From Amycolatopsis alba DSM 44262 (lineage in GTDB: Bacteria; Actinomycetota; Actinomycetes; Mycobacteriales; Pseudonocardiaceae), in the NCBI RefSeq assembly GCF_000384215.1, contig NZ_KB913032.1, positions 1,637,021-1,701,020 of the forward strand: 64,000 nucleotides of DNA. Reading direction: 5' to 3'. Below, piece by piece: positions 30,734-37,384 of this stretch (position 1 is its first letter; every line of letters begins with the position of its first letter). The notes beneath the pieces are model-generated. The model was not told where the DNA came from and searched no databases. It saw nothing but the letters and a program-made list of their open reading frames with translations. A program made the translations under genes and the position numbers.

Positions 30734-30792
30734 AAGTCCGTGAAGGCCTCCTTGAGGGACTCAGAGTCCCTCAAGGAGGCCTTCACGGACTT
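30734..30792. terminator. Type A palindrome, perfect 29-base arms
   Basis: Arms 30734-30762 and 30764-30792 are perfectly complementary around one A. The core GTGAAGGCCTCCTTGAGGG matches the element at 758-810. It starts 25 bases after the stop of the SDR at 30817 and ends the polyamine operon. No U-tract follows. Confidence 0.78.
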
Positions 30793-30816
30793 GGGCAGCG
30801 CGACCAGGGCAGCGGG

Positions 30817-31584
30817 TTAGAGGGGGGTGACGTAGGCGCCGGAGATGCCGCCGTCCACCAGGAACTGCGAAGCGGTGATGAACGAGGCGTCGTCGCTCGC
30901 CAGGAAGGCGACCGCGCCCGCGATCTCGTCCGGTTCCGCGAACCGCCCGACCGGCACGTGCACCAGCCGCCGCGCCGCCCGTTCGGGGTCCTTCGCGAAG
31001 AGTTCCTTCAGCAGCGGCGTGTTCACCGGACCGGGGCACAGCGCGTTGACCCGGATGTTCTCCCGCGCGAACTGCACGCCCAGCTCCCGGCTCATCGCCA
31101 GCACCCCGCCCTTGGACGCGGTGTAGGAGATCTGCGACGTCGCCGCGCCCATCACCGCGACGAACGAAGCCGTGTTGATGATCGAGCCCTTGCCCTGCCG
31201 CCGCATATGGGGCAGCACCGCCTTGCAGCACAGGTACACCGAGGTCAGGTTGACCTTCTGCACCCGCTCCCAGGCGTCGATGCCGGTGGTGAGGATCGAG
31301 TCGTCCTCGGGCGGGGAGATGCCGGCGTTGTTGAACGCGACGTCGACCGAGCCGAATTCGTCCACGGCGGTCTGGAACAGGGCCTCGACCTGGTCGGCGT
31401 CGGTGACGTCGGCCTGCACGAACAGGCCGCCGACCTCGTCTGCCGCGGCTTTGCCCGCATCGGCGGAGATGTCGCCGATGACGACCTTCGCGCCCTCGCT
31501 CGCCAGCCGCCGCGCGGAGGCGAGGCCGATGCCACCGCTGCCGCCGGTGATGACCGCGACGCGGCCTTCGAAACGCTGCACCAC
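30817..31584 (-). CDS. SDR-family oxidoreductase
   Basis: A 255-residue classical SDR with TGGSGGIG near residue 13, NNAGISPP and the YTASK catalytic pair. It is the last gene of the polyamine operon, 43 bases after the aldehyde dehydrogenase, with GGAGG before tandem GTG starts. It could oxidise a hydroxy intermediate or reduce a keto acid formed in amine breakdown. Family members of this type are often annotated as 3-oxoacyl-ACP reductases, so the name should not be taken as function. Confidence 0.82.
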   Translation of the reverse strand: MVQRFEGRVAVITGGSGGIGLASARRLASEGAKVVIGDISADAGKAAADEVGGLFVQADVTDADQVEALFQTAVDEFGSVDVAFNNAGISPPEDDSILTTGIDAWERVQKVNLTSVYLCCKAVLPHMRRQGKGSIINTASFVAVMGAATSQISYTASKGGVLAMSRELGVQFARENIRVNALCPGPVNTPLLKELFAKDPERAARRLVHVPVGRFAEPDEIAGAVAFLASDDASFITASQFLVDGGISGAYVTPL

Positions 31585-31627
31585 TTATTCCTCCGTGCTG
31601 ATGGTCTTGATACGAAAAGAGACCTGC

Positions 31628-32989
31628 TCACTCTGTGCTGATAAAGAGGTTCTTGGTCTCGGTGAAGGCGTCGACAGCGTCCGGGCCGAGCTCGCGGCCC
31701 AGCCCGGACTGCTTGAATCCGCCGAACGGCGTCCAGTACCGGACGGACGAATGCGAGTTGACCGAAAGGTTCCCGGCTTCGACGCCGCGTGCGACGCGGA
31801 AAGCGCGGCCGACGTCGCGGGTCCAGATCGAGCCGGACAGGCCGTACTCGGTCTGGTTGGCCATGGTGATCGCGTCCGTCTCGCCGTCGAACGGGACCAC
31901 CGCGACGACCGGGCCGAAGATCTCGTCCGACGCCAGCGGATGCCGCAGGTCCGGCGGGGTGACGACGGTCGGCGCGAACCAGTATCCCGGTCCGGTGGGC
32001 GCGCTGCCCCGGAACGCGACCGGCGCGGCGTCGTCCACATAGGACGACACCTTCGCGTGATGTCCCGCCGAGATCAGCGGCCCCATCTCGGTCACTTCCA
32101 GCCGTGGGTCCCCGACGACGACCCCGTTCACGGCGGGTTCCAGCAGCTCCATGAACTTCTCGTACACGCTCGACTGGACCAGGATCAGCGACCGCGCGCA
32201 GCAGTCCTGCCCGGCGTTGTCGAACACGCCGTAGGGCGCCTTCGCCGCGGCCTTTTCCAGATCGGAATCGGCGAAGACGATGTTCGCGTTCTTGCCGCCG
32301 AGCTCCAGCGTCACGCGCTTCACCCGCGCGGCGCAGCCCGCCATGATCTGCTTGCCGACCTCGGTGGAGCCGGTGAACACCACCTTCCGCACCGCCGGGT
32401 GGTCCACGAACCGCTGTCCCACCACGGAGCCCTTGCCGGGAAGTACCTGGAAGACGTCCGCGGGGATCCCGGCCTCACGGGCCAGTTCGCCGAGCCGGAT
32501 CGCGGTCAGCGGGGTGAGTTCGGCGGGTTTGAGCACGACGGTGTTCCCGGCGGCGAGCGCGGGCGCGAACCCCCAGCCCGCGATGGGCATCGGGAAGTTC
32601 CACGGCACGATCACCCCGACCACGCCGAGTGGCTCGTGGAACGTCATGTTCACGCCACCGGGGACCGGGATCTGCCTGCCTGCCAGCCGTTCGGGTGACG
32701 CCGAGTAGTACGTCAGCACGTCGCGGACGTTGCCCGCTTCCCAGCGCGCGTTGCCGATCGTGTGACCGGCGTTGACGACCTCCAGCCGGGCGAGGTTCTC
32801 GATGTCCGCGTCGACGGCGTCGGCGAACCGGCGCAGCAGCCGCGCCCGGTCGCCGGGGGCCACCGCACGCCAGGCGGGGAACGCCGCCTGCGCGCGGGCG
32901 ATCGCCGCGTCGGTCTCCTCGGCCGAGGTCAGCTCGACCGACCTCACCACCTCTTCGGTGGCGGGGTTGATCACCTCGAACGTGGTCAT
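31628..32989 (-). CDS. NAD-dependent aldehyde dehydrogenase (PuuC/gamma-aminobutyraldehyde type)
   Basis: A 453-residue aldehyde dehydrogenase. Catalytic residues are visible: the asparagine in VPWNFPMP, the base glutamate in LELGGKN and the nucleophile in NAGQDCCARS, plus FGPVVAVVPF near the C-terminus. In this operon it most likely oxidises gamma-glutamyl-aminobutyraldehyde or a related amino-aldehyde to the acid. The ATG overlaps the PuuD stop by four bases. Confidence 0.88.
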   Translation of the reverse strand: MTTFEVINPATEEVVRSVELTSAEETDAAIARAQAAFPAWRAVAPGDRARLLRRFADAVDADIENLARLEVVNAGHTIGNARWEAGNVRDVLTYYSASPERLAGRQIPVPGGVNMTFHEPLGVVGVIVPWNFPMPIAGWGFAPALAAGNTVVLKPAELTPLTAIRLGELAREAGIPADVFQVLPGKGSVVGQRFVDHPAVRKVVFTGSTEVGKQIMAGCAARVKRVTLELGGKNANIVFADSDLEKAAAKAPYGVFDNAGQDCCARSLILVQSSVYEKFMELLEPAVNGVVVGDPRLEVTEMGPLISAGHHAKVSSYVDDAAPVAFRGSAPTGPGYWFAPTVVTPPDLRHPLASDEIFGPVVAVVPFDGETDAITMANQTEYGLSGSIWTRDVGRAFRVARGVEAGNLSVNSHSSVRYWTPFGGFKQSGLGRELGPDAVDAFTETKNLFISTE

Positions 32990-33699
32990 GCGCGCTCCTT
33001 AGCGGCTTTCACCAGCGCTTCGAAAAGCCTGATGTCGTCGGGATTCTGTTCGGGATGCCACTGGACGCCGAGGACGAACCCGTCGCCGGGCCGTTCCGCC
33101 GCCTCGATGGTGCCGTCGGCGGCCCAGCCCGTGGCGACCAGCCCGTCGCCGAGCTTGTCGACGGCCTGGTGGTGATAACACGGCACCTTGGTCTCGGTGC
33201 CGAGGATCGACGCGACCCGGCTGCCTTCGGCGAGGGTCACGGTAGTCGTGCCGAAGGTCGCGGGCGCGGGCTGGTGATCCTTGGTGTCCAAAGTGTCCGG
33301 CAGATGCTGGGCGAGCGTCCCGCCGAAGGCGACGCTGAGCACCTGCAACCCGCGGCAGACGCCGAGCACCGGTTTGCCACCGTCCAAAGCGGACCGCAGC
33401 AGCCCGAACTCGAACTCGTCCCGGTCCGGCCTCGTGTACGTCGTCGCGTGCTGCTCCCGGCCGTAGCGGGCCGGGTCGATGTCGGCGCCGCCGACCAGCA
33501 CGAGACCGTCCACAGCGGACATCAGCCGGTCGTGCGCGCCGCTCACCGGCGGCAGCAGGACCGGGACGCCGCCGGCCGCGACGATCCCGTCGACGTAGAC
33601 CCGGTGGAGCAGGGCCGCTTCGGTCTCCCACACCAGGAACTTCGCGGGCTCCAGATAGGACGTGAGCCCGATCAGGGGCTCAGAGACGTTCGAACCCAC
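32986..33699 (-). CDS. puuD: Gamma-glutamyl-GABA hydrolase (PuuD-like class I glutamine amidotransferase)
   Basis: A 237-residue peptidase C26-type enzyme. The nucleophile elbow is GVCRGLQVL and the catalytic histidine is in GVQWHPEQ. It would remove the gamma-glutamyl group added by the upstream GlnA3-like ligase, releasing GABA or an analogous product. The GTG start at 33699 overlaps the ligase gene by 20 bases and has GAGAGG six bases upstream. Confidence 0.87.
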   Translation of the reverse strand: MGSNVSEPLIGLTSYLEPAKFLVWETEAALLHRVYVDGIVAAGGVPVLLPPVSGAHDRLMSAVDGLVLVGGADIDPARYGREQHATTYTRPDRDEFEFGLLRSALDGGKPVLGVCRGLQVLSVAFGGTLAQHLPDTLDTKDHQPAPATFGTTTVTLAEGSRVASILGTETKVPCYHHQAVDKLGDGLVATGWAADGTIEAAERPGDGFVLGVQWHPEQNPDDIRLFEALVKAAKERA

Positions 33700-35053
33700 G
33701 GATCCTCTCCCAATCGGTGACGGCGGCGTCGTACGCGGCGTTCTCGACCTTCGCCGCGTTCAGGTAGTGGTCGACGACTTCGTCCCCGAACGCGGTCCTG
33801 GCGAGTTCGCTCCGGTCCAGCAGGACCGCGGCCTCCCGCAGGGTCGCCGGCACCGTCGGCTTGTCCGAACCGTAGGCGTTGCCGTGGAACTCGGGCTCCG
33901 GTTTCAGTTCGTTCTCGATGCCGTGCAACCCGGCCGCGATCAGCGCGGACACCGCGAGGTACGGGTTCACGTCGCCGCCGGGGACCCGGTTCTCCGTGCG
34001 AAGCGAGTCTCCGTGCCCGACGACGCGGAGCGCGCATGTGCGGTTGTCGGTGCCCCACGCGACGGACGTCGGCGCGAAACTGCCGGGGACGAATCGCTTG
34101 TAGGAGTTGATGTTCGGCGCGAAGAAATAGGTCAGCTCCCGCAGTCCGGCGAGCTGGCCCGCGAGGAAGTGCTCCATCAGCGGGGAGAACCCGCCGGGAC
34201 CGTCACCGGCCAGGACGGCCTCGCCCTCGGTGGAGCGCAGGCTGATGTGGATGTGACAGGAGTTGCCTTCACGTTCGTTGTACTTCGCCATGAACGTGAG
34301 GCTTTTGCCCTCCTGCGCGGCGATCTCCTTGGACCCGGTCTTGTAGATGCTGTGGTTGTCGCAGGTGGTGAGCGCGTCGGCGTAGCGGAAGGCGATCTCG
34401 TGCTGGCCGGGGTTGCACTCGCCCTTGGCCGACTCGACGTACAGGCCCGCGCCGCCCATGTCGTTGCGGATCCGGCGCAGCAGCGGCTCGATCCGCGAGG
34501 TGCCGAGCATCGAGTAGTCGACGTTGTACTGGTTGGCCGGGCGGAGGTCCTGATACCGCTTGTCCCAGGCCGACTCGAAGGTGTCGTCGAAGACGATGAA
34601 CTCCAGTTCGGTGCCGACGTAGGCGGCGAGACCGCGCGCGGCCAGCCTGTCGAGCTGCCCGCGCAGGATCTGGCGGGGTGAGGGGGCCACGGCGCCGCCC
34701 TGCACCCGTTCGAGGTCGGCGAGGACGAGCGCGGTGCCCTCCTGCCACGGGAGCAGGCGCAGCGTGTCGAAGTCCGGGCGCAGGACGAAGTCGCCGTAGC
34801 CGGTCTCCCAGGACGACATCGCGTAGCCGTCCACGGTGTTCATGTCGACGTCGACGGCGAGCAGGTAGTTGCACGCTTCGGTGGCGTTCTCGACGACCTC
34901 GTTGAGGAAGTACTCGGCCGCGCAGCGTTTGCCCTGCAGCCTGCCCTGCATGTCGGTGATCGCCACCAGCACCGTGTCGACGGTGCCGTCCTCGACCAGT
35001 TCCCGGAGTCGATCCAGCGTGAGCATGCCGCGCCTGTTCCCCATCAGCCTCAC
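33680..35053 (-). CDS. Glutamine synthetase-like gamma-glutamylpolyamine ligase (GlnA3 type)
   Basis: A 457-residue GS-fold ligase that lacks the features of housekeeping GlnA. It keeps the metal and ATP segments GTELEFIVF, NPGQHEIAFRYADAL, NSCHIHISL and the RTENRVPGGDVNPYL region. In Streptomyces, GlnA3 ligates glutamate to polyamines, and the downstream PuuD/PuuC-like genes support that activity here. Ethanolamine or monoamine ligases (GlnA4/GlnA2 types) are alternatives. Start could be GTG 35053, ATG 35044 or ATG 35026. It is the first gene of the operon. Confidence 0.85.
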   Translation of the reverse strand: MRLMGNRRGMLTLDRLRELVEDGTVDTVLVAITDMQGRLQGKRCAAEYFLNEVVENATEACNYLLAVDVDMNTVDGYAMSSWETGYGDFVLRPDFDTLRLLPWQEGTALVLADLERVQGGAVAPSPRQILRGQLDRLAARGLAAYVGTELEFIVFDDTFESAWDKRYQDLRPANQYNVDYSMLGTSRIEPLLRRIRNDMGGAGLYVESAKGECNPGQHEIAFRYADALTTCDNHSIYKTGSKEIAAQEGKSLTFMAKYNEREGNSCHIHISLRSTEGEAVLAGDGPGGFSPLMEHFLAGQLAGLRELTYFFAPNINSYKRFVPGSFAPTSVAWGTDNRTCALRVVGHGDSLRTENRVPGGDVNPYLAVSALIAAGLHGIENELKPEPEFHGNAYGSDKPTVPATLREAAVLLDRSELARTAFGDEVVDHYLNAAKVENAAYDAAVTDWERIRGFERL

Positions 35054-35272
35054 CTAAAGGTTCGAAGCGGTACCTTTGCGGCTTCTTCCTACCGGGTCAG
35101 TCCGACCCGGTCAACTCAGCCAATGGTCTGATTCGTTACCCATTTCGTACCGTAGTCGGTCCCTGGGCGGATTGTCTGCGATGCCCGGCTGAGAAGATGC
35201 TGTGAATCCCGCCGCATCGGGAGGAGATCCGCGCATCCGGGACGTTGTACGGATCAAGAGAGGTGAGAAGGA
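35054..35272. promoter_or_regulatory. Divergent promoter region with GGGACGTTGTACG motif
   Basis: Shared upstream region of the polyamine operon and the stress protein. It contains GGGACGTTGTACG at 35239-35251, also present at 8900-8912, flanked here by GATCCG and CGGATC (inverted). A binding site for a regulator is possible. Confidence 0.35.
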
Positions 35273-35797
35273 ATGACACAGGCATTCACGCAGCAGACCA
35301 CGTTCACCGAGCCCCAGGGGCGGGCTCAGCTCCCGACGCTGCCCAGCGGGTGGCCGATCGGCTCCTACGAGTCGTACTCCGAAGCGCAGCGTGCGGTCGA
35401 CCACCTCGCGGGAACGGACTTCCCGATCACCGACGTCACCATCGTCGGTGTCGAACCGATCCTCGTCGAGCGGATCGCCGGGCGGATGGGCTGGAGCAAG
35501 GTGCTCACCAGCTCGGCGCTGTCGGGCGCGATGTTCGGTGTGTTCCTCGGCCTCGTGCTGAGCCTGCTGAACCCCGGCGCCGGACTGGTGCCGATCCTCG
35601 TCGGCCTCGTCGGCGGTATCGGGTTCAACCTGCTGTTCGGCGCGCTGGGGTACGCGGCTTCGAAGAACAAGCGCGGGTTCATCTCGCAGAGCCAGCTGGT
35701 CGCCCGGCGCTACGACGTCCTGGCCCAGCCGCGCAACGCCGAGAAGGGCCGCGCCCTGCTGGCCGACCTGGCCGCCAGGAGCGCTTTCATCCACTGA
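35273..35797 (+). CDS. General stress protein 17M-like membrane protein
   Basis: A 174-residue protein. Residues about 25-70 form the GSP17M-like domain (GSYESYSEAQRAVDHLAGTDFPITDVTIVG). Then come two glycine-rich hydrophobic segments (about 80-130) and a basic C-terminal tail. Such proteins are induced by general stress in actinobacteria; the biochemical role is unknown. Start is ATG with GAGAAGGA. It ends at a strong hairpin shared with the convergent tRNA synthetase gene. Confidence 0.8.
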   Translation: MTQAFTQQTTFTEPQGRAQLPTLPSGWPIGSYESYSEAQRAVDHLAGTDFPITDVTIVGVEPILVERIAGRMGWSKVLTSSALSGAMFGVFLGLVLSLLNPGAGLVPILVGLVGGIGFNLLFGALGYAASKNKRGFISQSQLVARRYDVLAQPRNAEKGRALLADLAARSAFIH

Positions 35798-35810
35798 GCC
35801 TCACCCCACA

Positions 35811-35847
35811 CGCGAGCCGGCGCCTCTTCGGGAGGTGCCGGCTCGCG
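35811..35847. terminator. Strong hairpin between convergent genes
   Basis: Arms 35811-35826 and 35832-35847 (CGCGAGCCGGCGCCTC with one G-U pair) around the 5-base loop ttcgg, followed by GCTTT. It serves both the stress protein and the aspartyl-tRNA synthetase. Confidence 0.75.
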
Positions 35848-35851
35848 GCTT

Positions 35852-37105
35852 TCACGGGGTCAGGCGGTGCAGGTCACGCGGGAACAGCGTCGCCTGCCGG
35901 ACGTTGGGCAGCCCCAGCAGCCGGGCCGTCCAGCGTTCGAGACCGAGCGCGAAGCCGCCGTGCGGCGGCATCCCGTGCGCGAAGACGGACAGGTAGTCCC
36001 GGTACGCCTCGGCGGGCTCCCCACGGGCGGCCAGCGCGGCGACGTAGTCCGCGTGCCGGTGCAGCCGCTGGCCCCCGGTCACCAGTTCCAGCCCGCGGAA
36101 GAGCAGGTCGAAACTGTTGGAGTACTCCGGCCGCGCCGGGTCCGGATGCGTGTAGAACGGCCGTTTCGCCATCGGATAGCCGGTGACGAACAGGAAGTCC
36201 GACCCGTGTTCGCGCAAGCCCCAGTCCGAAAGCAGCCGCTCGTGGGCGGGCGCGAGGTCGGGCTCCCCGCGTGGGTCCTCACCGGACAGCCGCGCGATCA
36301 GCTCCTGGGCTTCCGTGAAGTGGAGCTCCGGGATCTCCTCCGGCACCACGACCCCGGTCTCCGGGACGGCGGCGGCCATCCCCGCGATCGCCTCCCGCAG
36401 CACCGCCATCACGTCGTGGTGACCGTCGATGAAGCCGAGTTCCGCGTCGAGGCTGGTGTACTGCGCGAGATGCCGCGCGGTGTCGTGCGGTTCGGCGCGG
36501 AAGACGGGGCCGACCTCGTAGACCCGCTCGAACACCCCGGTCAGGGCTTGTTTGTAGAACTGCGGGGACTGCGCCAGGAAGGCCCGCTTCCCGAAGTAGT
36601 CGATGCCGAAGACGTTCGCGCCGGACTCGGTGGCCGACGAGACGATCTTGGGCGTCTGGGTTTCGGTGAACCCGAGCCCGTCCAGCGCCGACCGGAATCC
36701 GGCGACGCTCGCCGCCGCGATCGTGAAAGCCTCCTTCAGCCGCGGATGCCGCAACGCGACGGCGGCGTTGTCCAGCACCGTGGGCAACGTGGCTTGCACC
36801 GTGGGCCGGTAGAGGTCGAACGGCGGCGGTTCGGCGGGTTCGGAAAGCAGCCCGATCGACGGCCCGGTCAGTTCCAGGCCGCCGGGCGCCTGCGGGTTCG
36901 CGGTGACGAGGCCTTCGACCTCGACCACCGTCTCCTCCGGCGGGCCACCCGGTTCGGCGAGGACGACCTGGGCGAGCCCGGATCGGTCCCGGATCACCAG
37001 GAAGGTGACGGATTTCAGACGGCGACGGCGGTGCACCCAGCCGGCGATGCGGACAGAGCCGCCGACGTGCCGGGGCAGGTCGGCGACGAGGACACGCGAG
37101 ATCAT
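35852..37105 (-). CDS. aspS: Aspartyl-tRNA synthetase, archaeal/non-discriminating type
   Basis: A 417-residue class IIb synthetase. It has an N-terminal OB-fold anticodon domain (VRIAGWVHRRRRLKSVTFLVIRD), motif 2 region VFRAEPHDTARHLAQYTS, and motif 3 GGFALGLERWTARLLGLPNVRQ. It is much shorter than bacterial AspRS (about 590) because it lacks the GAD insertion, so it belongs to the archaeal type, often non-discriminating (charges tRNA-Asp and tRNA-Asn). The start ATG at 37105 has AGGAG five bases before it. It is controlled by a T-box, which is unusual for a second synthetase. Confidence 0.88.
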   Translation of the reverse strand: MISRVLVADLPRHVGGSVRIAGWVHRRRRLKSVTFLVIRDRSGLAQVVLAEPGGPPEETVVEVEGLVTANPQAPGGLELTGPSIGLLSEPAEPPPFDLYRPTVQATLPTVLDNAAVALRHPRLKEAFTIAAASVAGFRSALDGLGFTETQTPKIVSSATESGANVFGIDYFGKRAFLAQSPQFYKQALTGVFERVYEVGPVFRAEPHDTARHLAQYTSLDAELGFIDGHHDVMAVLREAIAGMAAAVPETGVVVPEEIPELHFTEAQELIARLSGEDPRGEPDLAPAHERLLSDWGLREHGSDFLFVTGYPMAKRPFYTHPDPARPEYSNSFDLLFRGLELVTGGQRLHRHADYVAALAARGEPAEAYRDYLSVFAHGMPPHGGFALGLERWTARLLGLPNVRQATLFPRDLHRLTP

Positions 37106-37119
37106 CACAACTCCTGTAC

Positions 37120-37372
37120 GGATATGCGCGACCCCTTGGGAGTGCGGGCGAGAAGGGAACTCGCGGTACCACCGCACTTTCGCCGCCGCCCTGGACGAGC
37201 GGCGGCCTCGAAGGCCCGATGACGAGGGCCGGACGGCGGGGCATGGGGCGCGGACGCCGTTCCTCCCCGCACTCGGGAGGGTCTTCACCGAAGGGCGCGA
37301 GGCCGCCTTCCCAGCTACCGGCGGCTCTCTGGGTCTCGCGGGTTCCTTCGGCTACTCGTCTCCGTCAACGCG
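37120..37372 (-). promoter_or_regulatory. T-box leader of the aspartyl-tRNA synthetase gene
   Basis: On the minus strand the leader shows the stem I start GACGGAGACGAGTAG, an AGAGAGCCGCC...GGCGGC helix, and the antiterminator/antisequestrator box GGTGGTACCGCG (about 37160-37173). A GAC in AAGACCC (37281-37283) is positioned to be the Asp specifier. With no run of Ts before the gene, control is probably translational, as in other actinobacterial T-boxes. Confidence 0.88.
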
Positions 37373-37384
37373 TTGCCGGGGAGG

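Larger units (their letters stand above)
30272..30816. other. 545-base gap: leader RNA, promoter region and repeats
   Basis: From the gcvP side it holds the expression platform, the tandem riboswitch (30319-30502), an unassigned stretch that must hold the gcv promoter (about 30503-30600, no clear -35/-10 pair), the ACTCGCGTGA cluster and the type A palindrome. No protein gene is credible here. Confidence 0.75.

Noticed and set aside
30625-30792. Possible CRISPR array
   Set aside because: Repeats are inverted, of unequal spacing, with no regular spacers and no cas genes.
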